Shown here one piece after another: positions 18,322 to 27,263 of a stretch of DNA of 64,000 bases. Where the stretch lies: positions 1-64,000 of the forward strand of contig WGMB01000018.1 in the NCBI GenBank assembly GCA_016125275.1, written 5' to 3'. The position numbers were made by a program, and so were the translations under genes. Below the pieces are notes generated by a model. It saw nothing but the letters and a program-made list of their open reading frames with translations. It had not been told where the DNA came from and searched no databases. This stretch comes from Acidobacteriota bacterium (GTDB lineage: Bacteria; Acidobacteriota; Terriglobia; Bryobacterales; UBA6623). Position 1 is the first letter of the stretch. Each line of letters begins with the position of its first letter.

Positions 18322-19551
18322 GTGGATTTTCACCAGAACGGGATCATTACTACGCTGCACAACCTGTCGCGCCGGCCGGTGGAGGCGCTCGAGCAGGATC
18401 TGCTGGAGTTCGCCAAGCAGCGCCCGATGGCCTTGGTGCTGCCGTCGCTGTATTCCGAGCTGCAAGCTCCGGCGCTGGCGAACATTCTCGACGAGTTGCA
18501 GAGCGCGCCGTACTTGGCGCAAATCGTGATCGGGCTGGACCGGGCGAATCTCGACCAGTACCGCCACGCCATCGAGTACTTCGGCCGCCTGCCGCAGAAT
18601 CACAGCATCCTGTGGAACGACGGCCCGCGCCTGCTCGAGATCGACGCAATGTTGCAGGAGCGCGGTCTGGCGCCGACGCAGCACGGCAAGGGCCGCAACG
18701 TCTGGTACTGCTTCGGCTACGTGCTGGCGACCCGCAAGGCGCGCGCCGTGGCGCTGCATGACTGCGACATTGTGACCTACACGCGGGAGCTCGCCGCGCG
18801 TCTGATTTATCCCGTCGCCAATCCGAACTCGTCGTACTATTTCTGCAAGGGCTATTACGCGCGCGTTTCAGGCGAGAAGATGCACGGCCGCGTCACGCGG
18901 CTGCTCGTCACACCGCTGATCCGGGCCTTTCGGCGCTGTTGCGGAGAGTCCTTGTATCTGGAATACATGGACAGCTTCCGCTATCCCCTGGCCGGAGAGT
19001 TTTCGATGCGGACCGAGGTGCTGGCGCACGTCCGCATTCCGAGCGACTGGGGGCTGGAGATCGGCGTCCTGTCAGAGATGCAGCGCGATTACTCGACCAA
19101 CCGCATCTGCCAGGTCGATATCGCGGACTCCTACGATCACAAGCACCAGCCGCTGTCGCCCGAAGACGCAACGCGCGGGCTCGCCAAGATGAGCCTCGAC
19201 ATCGCCAAGGCCTTCTACCGCAAGCTGGCCTCCAACGGCGAGACGTTCACCAACGAAAAGATCCGCACGATCAAGGCGTCGTATTACCGCACGGCCCTCG
19301 ACTTCATCGAAGCCTACGGCAACGACGCGGCGATGAACGGCTTGGCCTACGACCGGCACGCCGAGGAGCAGGCCGTGGAGCTGTTCGCCCAAAACATCAT
19401 GGCCGCCGGGCACCACTTCCTGGAGAACCCGATGGAAACGCCTTTCATCCCGAGCTGGAACCGCGTTGTGAGCGCCGTGCCGGATATTCTGGAGCGCATC
19501 GCGGAAGCCGTCGAGGCGGACTACCGCGACCATTCCCCCGTCGCAGCCTGA
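18322..19551 (+). CDS. Glucosyl-3-phosphoglycerate synthase-like glycosyltransferase
   Basis: A 409-residue glycosyltransferase resembling GpgS (GT81), which transfers glucose from an NDP-sugar to 3-phosphoglycerate. GKGRNVWYCFGY is followed by the DxD-like metal site HDCDIVTY, then YCKG-type substrate residues, a GEFSMRTEV segment and DWGLEIGVLSEM. It starts with GTG at 18322, immediately after the phosphatase stop, with GGAGAGGGG as ribosome-binding site. The phosphorylase gene begins 22 bp downstream. The order phosphatase-synthase-phosphorylase describes a complete glucosylglycerate synthesis and recycling unit. The assignment is strong by family and by context. Confidence 0.9.
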   Translation: MDFHQNGIITTLHNLSRRPVEALEQDLLEFAKQRPMALVLPSLYSELQAPALANILDELQSAPYLAQIVIGLDRANLDQYRHAIEYFGRLPQNHSILWNDGPRLLEIDAMLQERGLAPTQHGKGRNVWYCFGYVLATRKARAVALHDCDIVTYTRELAARLIYPVANPNSSYYFCKGYYARVSGEKMHGRVTRLLVTPLIRAFRRCCGESLYLEYMDSFRYPLAGEFSMRTEVLAHVRIPSDWGLEIGVLSEMQRDYSTNRICQVDIADSYDHKHQPLSPEDATRGLAKMSLDIAKAFYRKLASNGETFTNEKIRTIKASYYRTALDFIEAYGNDAAMNGLAYDRHAEEQAVELFAQNIMAAGHHFLENPMETPFIPSWNRVVSAVPDILERIAEAVEADYRDHSPVAA

Positions 19552-19573
19552 GCCCGAGGTTGTCGTAAAAGAA

Positions 19574-21328
19574 GTGTCGCTGCACGATCACGAAGCCATT
19601 CTTGCCGAGCTGAAACAGAAGGTGGTCGCCCACCTGCGCTGGCTCTACCCCGAGGCCGACCACGACGCCCTCGCCGACCGCCTGCTGACGGCGATGGGCC
19701 TGAAAGCGCGCTGCGTGAGGCCGCGCCCGCGGCAGAACAAGTGGAGCGAAGACGATGTGCTGGTCATCGCATACGGCAACTCCGTCATACACCCCACGGA
19801 AGCTCCGCTGGCGACGCTGCGGCGGTTCTTGGGCGAGCGGCTCACCGGAGTAGCCAGCGGCGTCCATATCCTGCCGTTCTGCCCGTTCAGCTCCGACGAC
19901 GGCTTCTCGGTGATCGACTACAACCAGGTCGATCCGGCGCTGGGCGACTGGTCGCACATCCGGGAGATCGCCTGGGAGTTCGACCTGATGGCGGACCTGG
20001 TGATGAACCACGTCTCCAGCGAGTCGGTGTGGTTCGAGAACTTCCGCAAGGGTCTCACGCCGGGCAAGGACTACTTCATGACGGCCGACCCGGACGACGA
20101 CCTCTCGCAGGTCGTGCGGCCGCGCAGCACCCCGCTGCTGAATCCCGTGGAGACGGTCGACGGCGTCAAGCACGTCTGGTGCACGTTCAGCTTCGACCAG
20201 GTCGACCTGAATTACAAGAACCCGGACGTGCTGCTGGAGATGGTGCGCATCATTCGGCACTACCTGCAGGAGGGCGTACGGCTGTTCCGGTTGGACGCCG
20301 TGGCGTTCCTGTGGAAGGAGCCGGGGACGCCCTCCATCCACCTCAAGCAGACCCACGAGATCATCCGGCTGCTGCGGACGCTGATCGAGTACCGCGAGCC
20401 GCAAGCGATCATCATCACCGAGACCAACGTTCCCAATCGCGAGAACCTGTCGTACTTCGGCGGGGCTGATGAAGCGCACGTCATCTACAACTTCTCGCTG
20501 GCGCCGCTGTTGCTGCACACCATGATCAGCGGCAATACGCGCCATCTGATGACTTGGCTCACGAGCATGCCGCCGGCTCAGCTCGGCACGGCGTTCCTGA
20601 ACTTCATCGCCTCTCACGACGGCATCGGGCTGCGGCCGGCCGAAGGCCTGCTGTCCGACGAGGAGCTCAGCAGCCTGATCGAGACGATGGAGCAGTTCGG
20701 CGGGCGCATCTCCACCCGGCGGCTCCCGGACGGAACCGACAAGCCCTACGAGCTGAACATAGCTCTGTGGGACGCCTTGCAGGGCACTGCTTCCGGCGGG
20801 CCGGACGAATACCAGACCGCCCGCTTCGTCTGCGCCCACGCCATCATGCTGGCGCTGGAAGGCATTCCGACCTTCTACTTCCACAGCCTGATGGCCGGCG
20901 GCAACGACTATGCCAAGCTCGACCGCACCGGCCACAATCGCTCCATCAACCGCCGCAACTGGGACTACGACCGGCTCTCGCAACTGCTCGATGATCGCGA
21001 TTCGCACCACGGGCAGGTCTTCGACACCCTCTGCCGGCTGATTCGCATTCGGCGGCAGCAGCCGGCCTTCCACCCCAATGCCACGCACTACACGCTGCAC
21101 CTGGGCCCATCAGTCTTTGCCATTTGGAGGCAGAGCATCGCCCGGGATCAGTCGATCTTCGCCCTCCACAACGTCAGCAACGAGGTGCAACGGATCTCGC
21201 TGGAAGACGTGAACTTGATCAGCACGGATTCCTGGATCGACCTGACGACGGGCCACTGGGTCGAGGATCTCGACGGCATGATCGAGCTGCAGCCCTATCA
21301 GTTCGTCTGGCTGACCAACAATTTCTAA
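19574..21328 (+). CDS. GH13_18 phosphorylase, probably glucosylglycerate phosphorylase
   Basis: A 584-residue GH13 protein of the sucrose phosphorylase subfamily. The nucleophile Asp241 is in RLFRLDAVAF, the acid/base Glu283 in IIITETNVPN and the third catalytic Asp349 in IASHDGIGL. LPFCPFSSDDGFSVIDY, the subfamily's opening motif, is present. Some members phosphorolyse glucosylglycerate to glucose-1-phosphate and glycerate. The two genes upstream make glucosylglycerate, so this specificity is favoured over sucrose; it is an inference. The start is the GTG at 19574. The last 4 bp overlap the stop of the convergent membrane protein gene. Confidence 0.88.
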   Translation: MSLHDHEAILAELKQKVVAHLRWLYPEADHDALADRLLTAMGLKARCVRPRPRQNKWSEDDVLVIAYGNSVIHPTEAPLATLRRFLGERLTGVASGVHILPFCPFSSDDGFSVIDYNQVDPALGDWSHIREIAWEFDLMADLVMNHVSSESVWFENFRKGLTPGKDYFMTADPDDDLSQVVRPRSTPLLNPVETVDGVKHVWCTFSFDQVDLNYKNPDVLLEMVRIIRHYLQEGVRLFRLDAVAFLWKEPGTPSIHLKQTHEIIRLLRTLIEYREPQAIIITETNVPNRENLSYFGGADEAHVIYNFSLAPLLLHTMISGNTRHLMTWLTSMPPAQLGTAFLNFIASHDGIGLRPAEGLLSDEELSSLIETMEQFGGRISTRRLPDGTDKPYELNIALWDALQGTASGGPDEYQTARFVCAHAIMLALEGIPTFYFHSLMAGGNDYAKLDRTGHNRSINRRNWDYDRLSQLLDDRDSHHGQVFDTLCRLIRIRRQQPAFHPNATHYTLHLGPSVFAIWRQSIARDQSIFALHNVSNEVQRISLEDVNLISTDSWIDLTTGHWVEDLDGMIELQPYQFVWLTNNF

Positions 21329-22566
21329 GCGCGCGCCTCGATCAGCCGGCGGTCGCACTCGCGGACGAAAGCGCCGCGGTACGCCTTGTAGTGGATGATG
21401 CAGATCAGCGGCAGCGACAGCGCGCCGAGGCCGGGAATCCACTGGAAGGCCAAGCAGACCACCGTGGTCAGGCGCAGGGCCCAGCGCAGCAGGATGGTGC
21501 GCGAGCCCGGAACGTAGCCTCGGATGGCCGACAGCAGGCTCATCCGGTAATACACGATGCCCGGCACGATGCCGACGAACGGGATGGCGCTGAGTCCGGT
21601 CGCGATCAGCATCGTCAGCGGCATGCGCAGGCCCACATCATCGAGATAGGCCTCGGCGGCTTCCTTCGAGCCGAAAATCGTACGGCGGCAGCCCTTGCAG
21701 CGTTGCTGGATGGCTTGATCGTGCAGCCGCGTGGCGCAGGCCGGACAGCGCTTCTTGGCCAGCAGTCGCAACTGGTGCTTGCGCAGGTCCGTGACGGCGG
21801 CCGCCTTCGGTTGTCCCCAGAAGCCGATCTTGCGCGGTTGGGCGAACTGCCGGCGGCACGACGGACACTCCAGCGCCGAGGCGTGCAACGGAGTTTGGCA
21901 ACCGGGGCAGGGCGTCTTGAGGGATTCCTCCCGGCGGCGGGCGTACCAATCGCCCACGAATAGGCCGACGACGGTCAGCCCCGCCAGCACCAGCGCAACG
22001 GCCGGCAGCACCACCAGGAAAAGGACGCCCGAGACGACCCAGCCCTCCTCGGCCCAACTCAGAATCCTCTGGACGCCCAGATCATCATCCGGGTCGAGCT
22101 CGCCCAAAAAGTTGAAGATCGCCGCCCGCAGCCGCGTGAAGGTCCAGACCAGAAAGGCCGGGACGGCGACCCAAAGCGTCTGCAGGCCGAAGGCGGCCAA
22201 GTAGGGGCCGTCGCCTTGGGCGAGCGCCAAGCCCGCCTGCACGGTTAGGCCGGAGTTCACCACCATCGAGCCGAACGTCTTGGCCGGCGCGTCGATGGTC
22301 TCGAACAGGCCGCGGATCTCGGAGTTCTTCTCCTTCAGGCACTCGAGCGTAGCCAAGATTCCCAGCGCCCAAAGCGTCACCGGGTGGGTCATCCAGCCGG
22401 GCAGTTGGAAGGCCAGATCCACGTCCAGCAGTCCGCCCTTGAGGAAGGCCAACCGTCCTTCCTGTTGCGCCCAGGCGAGCAGGGCCAGCAAGAACGTGGT
22501 TCCGAACAGGCGCGTGGCAAAGAACGGAGTCGAGCCGAGCGTCAGGGCGAATTGACCGAGGTTCAA
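21325..22566 (-). CDS. DUF4126-like membrane protein with zinc ribbons
   Basis: A 413-residue membrane protein. The N-terminal half (FGTTFLLALLAW, LECLKEKNSEIRGLFETID, hydrophobic helices to ~215) resembles DUF4126. It is followed by CPGC-CPSC and CPAC-CKGC zinc-ribbon pairs at about 230-310 and a second membrane region (LTMLIATGLSAIPFVGIVPG onward). The frame stays open to 22701, but TTG at 22566 is preferred, with GGAG 8 bp upstream; relatives also begin near LNLGQFAL. The gene is convergent with the glucosylglycerate operon, with a 4-bp stop overlap, so there is no room for a terminator between them. Function is unknown. Confidence 0.75.
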   Translation of the reverse strand: MNLGQFALTLGSTPFFATRLFGTTFLLALLAWAQQEGRLAFLKGGLLDVDLAFQLPGWMTHPVTLWALGILATLECLKEKNSEIRGLFETIDAPAKTFGSMVVNSGLTVQAGLALAQGDGPYLAAFGLQTLWVAVPAFLVWTFTRLRAAIFNFLGELDPDDDLGVQRILSWAEEGWVVSGVLFLVVLPAVALVLAGLTVVGLFVGDWYARRREESLKTPCPGCQTPLHASALECPSCRRQFAQPRKIGFWGQPKAAAVTDLRKHQLRLLAKKRCPACATRLHDQAIQQRCKGCRRTIFGSKEAAEAYLDDVGLRMPLTMLIATGLSAIPFVGIVPGIVYYRMSLLSAIRGYVPGSRTILLRWALRLTTVVCLAFQWIPGLGALSLPLICIIHYKAYRGAFVRECDRRLIEARA

Positions 22567-22749
22567 AGGGAAGGTCTCCGGAAGGTCACGCCGGAAATTG
22601 CGGGGCGCGCGGGAACACACGAGGGGGCGCTCGGCGACTCGGGTCGGGCGCTCCTCGCTGACGGCAAGTATATCCCGGCTTCCGGCGGCGGGACAACGCA
22701 CTGAGGCAGGTGGCGGGGGCCGCCGTCAGGGTGAGACAATCGCGGGTTC

Positions 22750-23538
22750 ATGGCATCCAAGGACTATCTGCACGCACTGTTTGGATTCGACGGTCAAGTC
22801 GCCGTCGTCATCGGGGGCACGGGCGTTCTGGGCGGAGCGCTGTGCGAAGGCCTGGCGCAGGCCGGAGCGCACGTCGTCGTGGCCGGCCGCTCCGCCGACC
22901 GCGGGCTGGAACGCGTCGCCGCCATCGAGAAGCTGGGCGGGCAGGCCAGCTTCCAGGAAGTCGACGTGACTTCCCGGGAGTCCCTCGCCGGCCTTCGGGA
23001 CGCTGTGCTGGCGAGCCACGGCCGCGTGGACGTGCTGGTGAACTGCGCCGGCGTCAACGACGCTACGCCCTACGAAGAGATCCCCGATGAGAAGTGGGAG
23101 CGGGTGCTGAACACGAATCTGACCGCGACCCACCTGGGCTGCCAGCTCTTCGCCCCGGTGATGGCCAAGCAGGCCGAAGGCGGCTCGATCCTGAACATCG
23201 GCAGCGTCACCTCGCACCTACCGCTGTCGAAGGTTTTCGCCTACTCGGCTTCCAAGGCGGCGGTGTTGAACTACACCAAGAACGTTGCGCGTGAGTACGC
23301 CACCCGCGGCGTTCGCGTGAACGCTCTCTGCCCGGGGTTCTTCCCGGCGGAGCAGAACCGCAAGATCCTGGCGCCGGACCGCGTGGAGAAGATCATGGCG
23401 CAGACCCCCATGGCGCGCTTCGGCGAGCCCGAGGAGCTGGTCGGAGCGACGCTGCTGCTGTGCGCCCGCAAGGCCGGTCAGTTCATCACCGGCGCGGAGA
23501 TCTACGTCGACGGCGGTTTCACCGGCATGCGGTTCTAG
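22750..23538 (+). CDS. SDR-family oxidoreductase
   Basis: A 262-residue classical short-chain dehydrogenase. The cofactor motif is GGTGVLGGAL, NCAGVNDATPYE follows, and the catalytic Ser and YSASK (Tyr-x-x-x-Lys) are in the usual places. The C-terminus ends in the family motif ITGAEIYVDGGFTGM. It looks most like the D-mannonate oxidoreductase / gluconate 5-dehydrogenase group, but the sugar substrate cannot be fixed from sequence. The start is the ATG at 22750. It lies 26 bp before the VIT-family gene on the same strand; no sugar-acid pathway genes accompany it. Confidence 0.9.
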   Translation: MASKDYLHALFGFDGQVAVVIGGTGVLGGALCEGLAQAGAHVVVAGRSADRGLERVAAIEKLGGQASFQEVDVTSRESLAGLRDAVLASHGRVDVLVNCAGVNDATPYEEIPDEKWERVLNTNLTATHLGCQLFAPVMAKQAEGGSILNIGSVTSHLPLSKVFAYSASKAAVLNYTKNVAREYATRGVRVNALCPGFFPAEQNRKILAPDRVEKIMAQTPMARFGEPEELVGATLLLCARKAGQFITGAEIYVDGGFTGMRF

Positions 23539-23564
23539 CCGCTGCATCGGGGGAGGGGCTTGCA

Positions 23565-24260
23565 TTGGCGCGAAAGCACGCCGAACGGCACTACGCGGAA
23601 CGCATCGGCTGGCTGCGGGCTGCCGTACTCGGCGCCAATGACGGCATTCTCTCGACGGCCAGCCTGGTGGTGGGCGTCGCTTCGGCTCATGCCGAACGCG
23701 GAGACGTGCTGATCGCCGGGGTGGCCGGTTTGGTGGCGGGAGCCATGTCAATGGCCGCCGGCGAGTACGTCTCGGTGAGCTCGCAGGCCGATACCGAGAA
23801 GGCGGATCTGGCCCGAGAGCGCGAGGAGCTCGAGACCGACAACGCGTTCGAGCACAAAGAGCTGGCCGGAATCTACGTCAAGCGAGGCTTGGACCCGGAG
23901 CTCGCGAAGCAAGTCGCCGAGCAATTGATGGCGAAGGACGCGCTGGGGGCTCATGCGCGCGACGAGCTGGGCCTCAACGAAATTCACGAAGCCCGCCCGA
24001 TTCAGGCGGCGATGGCTTCGGCGGTCACCTTCGCTGTAGGGGCGTCCTCGCCGCTGGTCTTGGCGATCTATGCGCCGCAGGAGTACCTGGCGGCATCCGT
24101 TTCCGTCGGAAGTCTCTTGCTTTTGGGAGTGTTGGGCGGATTGGCGGCTCGGGCCGGCGGCGCCGGAGTGGCCGTGGGCGCGGCGCGGGTGATGTTCTGG
24201 GGCGCGGTGGCGATGGCCGTCACTGCGGGCGTCGGAGCCCTTTTCGGCACAACAGTATGA
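23565..24260 (+). CDS. VIT1/CCC1 family Fe/Mn transporter
   Basis: A 231-residue membrane protein of the VIT1/CCC1 family, which exports or sequesters Fe2+/Mn2+. The N-terminal helix has the family motif AAVLGANDGILSTASLVVGVA, and helix 2 has MSMAAGEYVSVSSQADTE. A charged loop of about 70 residues (ELETDNAFEHKELAGIYVKR) carries the metal-binding Glu/His residues, followed by three C-terminal hydrophobic helices. Start is the TTG at 23565, after GGGAGGGG; no ATG fits. It converges on dps across a hairpin, so two iron-detoxification genes sit tail to tail. Confidence 0.9.
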   Translation: MARKHAERHYAERIGWLRAAVLGANDGILSTASLVVGVASAHAERGDVLIAGVAGLVAGAMSMAAGEYVSVSSQADTEKADLAREREELETDNAFEHKELAGIYVKRGLDPELAKQVAEQLMAKDALGAHARDELGLNEIHEARPIQAAMASAVTFAVGASSPLVLAIYAPQEYLAASVSVGSLLLLGVLGGLAARAGGAGVAVGAARVMFWGAVAMAVTAGVGALFGTTV

Positions 24261-24264
24261 TGCA

Positions 24265-24289
24265 GGGCGGCCCCGCCGGGGAGCCGCCC
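24265..24289. terminator. Hairpin between convergent VIT and dps genes
   Basis: GGGCGGC and GCCGCCC form a perfect 7-bp stem, extended by CCC/GGG inside. It lies 4 bp after the transporter stop and 14 bp from the dps stop. No T-run is present, so rho-independent function is inferred from position. Confidence 0.5.
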
Positions 24290-24303
24290 GAGACAGAGCC
24301 GCT

Positions 24304-24801
24304 TTACTGGTTGTGGGCTTCCACGAACCAGAGCATCTTGTCGACGCCGCGCGAGATGCCGGTGAACAGATCCGCCGTATCCTTGTCACCGGCGGCGTCA
24401 GCCTTGTCGATCGACTGGCGCACGCGCTTGCCGAAGGTTGATAGCGCGGCGGCGTAGGCGTCGACGTGCTCCTTGCCGGAGCGAATCTCCGTCGAGTACT
24501 TGGGCAAGGTCGTCGTCCGTGCCACGGTCTGCGCCGTGCCGTCCGCCACGCCGCCCAACTGGACCAGCCGCTCGGCCAGATCGTCGGAATAGGTCGCGGC
24601 TTCATCGGACGCCGTGTCGAACAGTTCGTGCAAAGCGATGAAGCTGGGACCCTTCACGTTCCAGTGAGCCTGCTTGGACTGCATGCGCAGGTCGAGCGCG
24701 TCAGCCAGGGCTCCCTGCAGCAACGTGATCATGTCGAGGCGGACATCTTCGGGGAGGTCGTTCTTGGTGAGGTTGAGTTGGAGTTTTTCAGTAGCCGTCA
24801 T
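24304..24801 (-). CDS. dps: Dps-family ferritin-like DNA-binding protein
   Basis: A 165-residue Dps protein, which oxidises Fe2+ with H2O2, stores iron in a 12-mer and protects DNA. The ferroxidase-site segment QAHWNVKGPSFIALHELFD and the following DEAATYSDDLAERL are diagnostic. The start is the ATG at 24801, with AGAGGA upstream; the six-codon extension upstream is probably not translated. Its 3' end faces the VIT transporter gene across a hairpin. A bacterioferritin gene lies about 14 kb away. Confidence 0.95.
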   Translation of the reverse strand: MTATEKLQLNLTKNDLPEDVRLDMITLLQGALADALDLRMQSKQAHWNVKGPSFIALHELFDTASDEAATYSDDLAERLVQLGGVADGTAQTVARTTTLPKYSTEIRSGKEHVDAYAAALSTFGKRVRQSIDKADAAGDKDTADLFTGISRGVDKMLWFVEAHNQ

Positions 24802-24872
24802 GGTGGATTCCTCTTTCACATTGTTGATGCAGTTCGGGCCGCGGTTGTTGCAGGAAGCTGCCCGACCCGGCC

Positions 24873-27263
24873 ATGCTGATCCACATGCTATTTTTGCGCG
24901 GTTTCTGCCTAGGGCTCAGTGTTTTTCTCTGTCTTGCGGCGGCGGGCCAGGAGCAGCCCTGCATCATCGACACCTTCGCCGGCGGCGATTCCTACTCGGT
25001 TGGCGACGGCTTGCCTGCCGCTGAAGCCGAGCTGCTCTTCCCCACGGAGGTGCGGCAGGGACCCGACGGTCTGCTCTACATCGCCGATACCGCCTACCAC
25101 CGGATTCGCCGCATTCGGGCCGATGGAACGATCGAGACGATTGCCGGGACCGGCGTGGGGACGTTCACGCCCGACGGCGCTCCGGCAGCGGGCTCGGCTC
25201 TGGTCTTGCCCCGGTCTATCGCCTTCGGGCCGGACGGCGGGCTCTACTTCGTAGAGGGGCTCCGGGTCCGGCGCATCAGCAGCGCAGGAATTCTCGAGAC
25301 GGTCGCCGGCAACGGCCGCGAGGAGCTCTCCGGCGACGGCGGCCCCGCCAAAGATGCCGGCCTGGCGCCGACGATGATTGTCTTCGATCCTGACGGCGGC
25401 CTCATCATCGCCAGCCAGACCCACAATCGAATCCGGCGCGTGGACCCGTCCGGGACGATCTCGACCATTGCGGGCATCGAGCTCGGAGGCTCGAAGTACG
25501 ACGACGGCGACGGCGGCCCGGCCACGGAGGCTCGCGTCTACAGCCCGCGGGACGTCGCGATCGGGCCGGACGGTCTTCTCTACATCGCCGGCGTGTACTC
25601 GGTTCGCAGGATTCTGTCAGACGGAACCATCGAGACGTACGTCTCCGGCTTGAGCGGATCGTCGTCGTCCACTCAGCGGCAGACGATACGACTGAGTGTC
25701 CGCGGAGTGGAGTCCGACGGGCAGTCCTTGATTCTCGACGCCACGGCGGGCGTCGTTCGCTTCGACGAGAACGACGAGCTGGTGGTCCTCTACCCTGCGG
25801 CGGACCTTCCTTCGGACGGGGTCCTCTCCGTGCAGCTGGACGGGCGGATGGTGCTGGCGGCCGACAACGAGGTAGTGTTGCTGGGGAATCCGCCGGTGCG
25901 GGTGGCCGGTCTGGGCGCGGCCTCGAAGCGCGGGGACGGCGGCCCGGCGACGGACGCCTTTCTGTCGGTCCCTGCTCGGCTGGAGGAAGGGCCGGACGGC
26001 TCCATCTATGTCGCCGACGTTGGCCTGCGTCAGATCCGGCGGATCGCCCCGGACGGAATGATCACGACTGCCTATTCCGGTCCGGTCACGGATTTTGCCG
26101 TCGACAAAGAGAACAACCTGTTCGTGAGCCGCGGCCTATCGATCGACAAGATCACGCCGGATGGGACGCGAAGCCCATTCGTCGGCTCCCTCGGCGCGAG
26201 TGGCTGCGCCCCGCCCGTTTGTGCCGAAGGGGTCTCGGCCGCTGGAATGCCGATTCTGCGGGTGCCATCGTTCGACGTGGATGGAGACGGAAACGTCTAC
26301 GCCATCGTCGAGAGGCCAAACTCGAGCTATCTCATCAAGGTTGACGCGCAAGGGCTGCTGGTTTGGCGAGGCCTACAGGTCGAGGCACAGATCTTGCGCG
26401 TGGATTTCGAGGGGCGCATCCACATCCCTTATCGAACCTGGAATATCGTGGAGCCGAATGGCCAACAAACGGTATACGAAGGCCTGGGCTCCTACGCGGG
26501 TTTGCCTGCCGCCTTTAGCGTCGCGCCGGACGGTGCGATCTACGCCGCCAACCCGTACGTGTCCCTTTCCGCGGTCAGTCGATACACGGAAGGGCTGATT
26601 TCCGACCCGATTGCCGGAGGACTAGACGTTGGTTTTGCCGGCGATGGCGGACCGGCTCCCGCCGCGCTTCTTGATTCTGTGCGAGGCCTCATGGTGGCGT
26701 CCGACGGCGCGCTGTACATCAGCGACAGCCGCAATCGGCGCGTGCGACGGGTGACAAGGGCCGGTGAATGCCCGAGCTTGGGGCCCCGGGCGCTGCCGGC
26801 GGTGAGCGGCCCGCGCAACGGCGCCAACTATTCCTTTGTGGCGCCTGGCTCCGTGTTCACACTGTTCGGATTGCGGCTCGGTCCGGCCGGCCTGCAGACG
26901 GCGACCCTCCAATCCGGAAATCGCTTGCCAACCCGGTTGGCCGGGACGCGGATCTTGTTCGATGGCGTCGCGGCCCCGCTCCTGTACGTGTCCGCCGGCC
27001 AAGTCGGCGGCGTCGTGCCGTTTTCTTCTCCGGTCAATGTAGACGTCGACGAGTACGGAGCCGGTCGCTGGAATGGCCCGGGTCCGCGTGTTGTGGTGGA
27101 AACGGACGTCGGCCGTTCCGACCCGAGGGGTCATGCAGGTCAACGCGCGCATTCCGAGGACCCAACAGTCTCTGGGCGAGAACGATATTTGGATCACGGT
27201 CGGACCGGGCGGTCCGAACTACGGTGTGAAGATCTTCACCGCGGAATAGCGGCCGAGGCTTGA
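24873..27263 (+). CDS. NHL-repeat protein with damaged TIGR03437 tail
   Basis: A 796-residue exported protein with a signal peptide (MLIHMLFLRGFCLGLSVFL) and a chain of NHL-type beta-propeller blades marked by recurrent GDGGPA (residues ~155, ~212, ~352, ~590) and GPDGLLYIAD-like strands. Residues ~655-740 begin a TIGR03437 domain (GANYSFVAPGSVFTLFG). After VVVETDVG the frame turns to sequence unlike the family, and the true end of the domain (GVMQVNARIP) appears in the +1 frame. The middle of the domain, about 80-100 residues, seems to be missing. The propeller half is probably expressed; the tail is damaged. Cell-surface or secreted location is inferred. Confidence 0.85.
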   Translation: MLIHMLFLRGFCLGLSVFLCLAAAGQEQPCIIDTFAGGDSYSVGDGLPAAEAELLFPTEVRQGPDGLLYIADTAYHRIRRIRADGTIETIAGTGVGTFTPDGAPAAGSALVLPRSIAFGPDGGLYFVEGLRVRRISSAGILETVAGNGREELSGDGGPAKDAGLAPTMIVFDPDGGLIIASQTHNRIRRVDPSGTISTIAGIELGGSKYDDGDGGPATEARVYSPRDVAIGPDGLLYIAGVYSVRRILSDGTIETYVSGLSGSSSSTQRQTIRLSVRGVESDGQSLILDATAGVVRFDENDELVVLYPAADLPSDGVLSVQLDGRMVLAADNEVVLLGNPPVRVAGLGAASKRGDGGPATDAFLSVPARLEEGPDGSIYVADVGLRQIRRIAPDGMITTAYSGPVTDFAVDKENNLFVSRGLSIDKITPDGTRSPFVGSLGASGCAPPVCAEGVSAAGMPILRVPSFDVDGDGNVYAIVERPNSSYLIKVDAQGLLVWRGLQVEAQILRVDFEGRIHIPYRTWNIVEPNGQQTVYEGLGSYAGLPAAFSVAPDGAIYAANPYVSLSAVSRYTEGLISDPIAGGLDVGFAGDGGPAPAALLDSVRGLMVASDGALYISDSRNRRVRRVTRAGECPSLGPRALPAVSGPRNGANYSFVAPGSVFTLFGLRLGPAGLQTATLQSGNRLPTRLAGTRILFDGVAAPLLYVSAGQVGGVVPFSSPVNVDVDEYGAGRWNGPGPRVVVETDVGRSDPRGHAGQRAHSEDPTVSGRERYLDHGRTGRSELRCEDLHRGIAAEA
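27112..27249 (+). pseudogene. Out-of-frame end of the TIGR03437 domain
   Basis: In the +1 frame relative to the upstream gene the sequence reads VPTRGVMQVNARIP, then ENDIWITVGPGGPNYG and a stop at 27247-27249. This is the usual C-terminal end of TIGR03437 domains; compare YQVNLLLPEDLAPGDVTA in the intact copy at 40608-41420. It cannot be translated with the rest of the protein as sequenced. Confidence 0.75.

Noticed and set aside
19445-21100. Open frame of 551 codons on the minus strand
   Set aside because: It is antisense to the GH13_18 phosphorylase with its catalytic triad.
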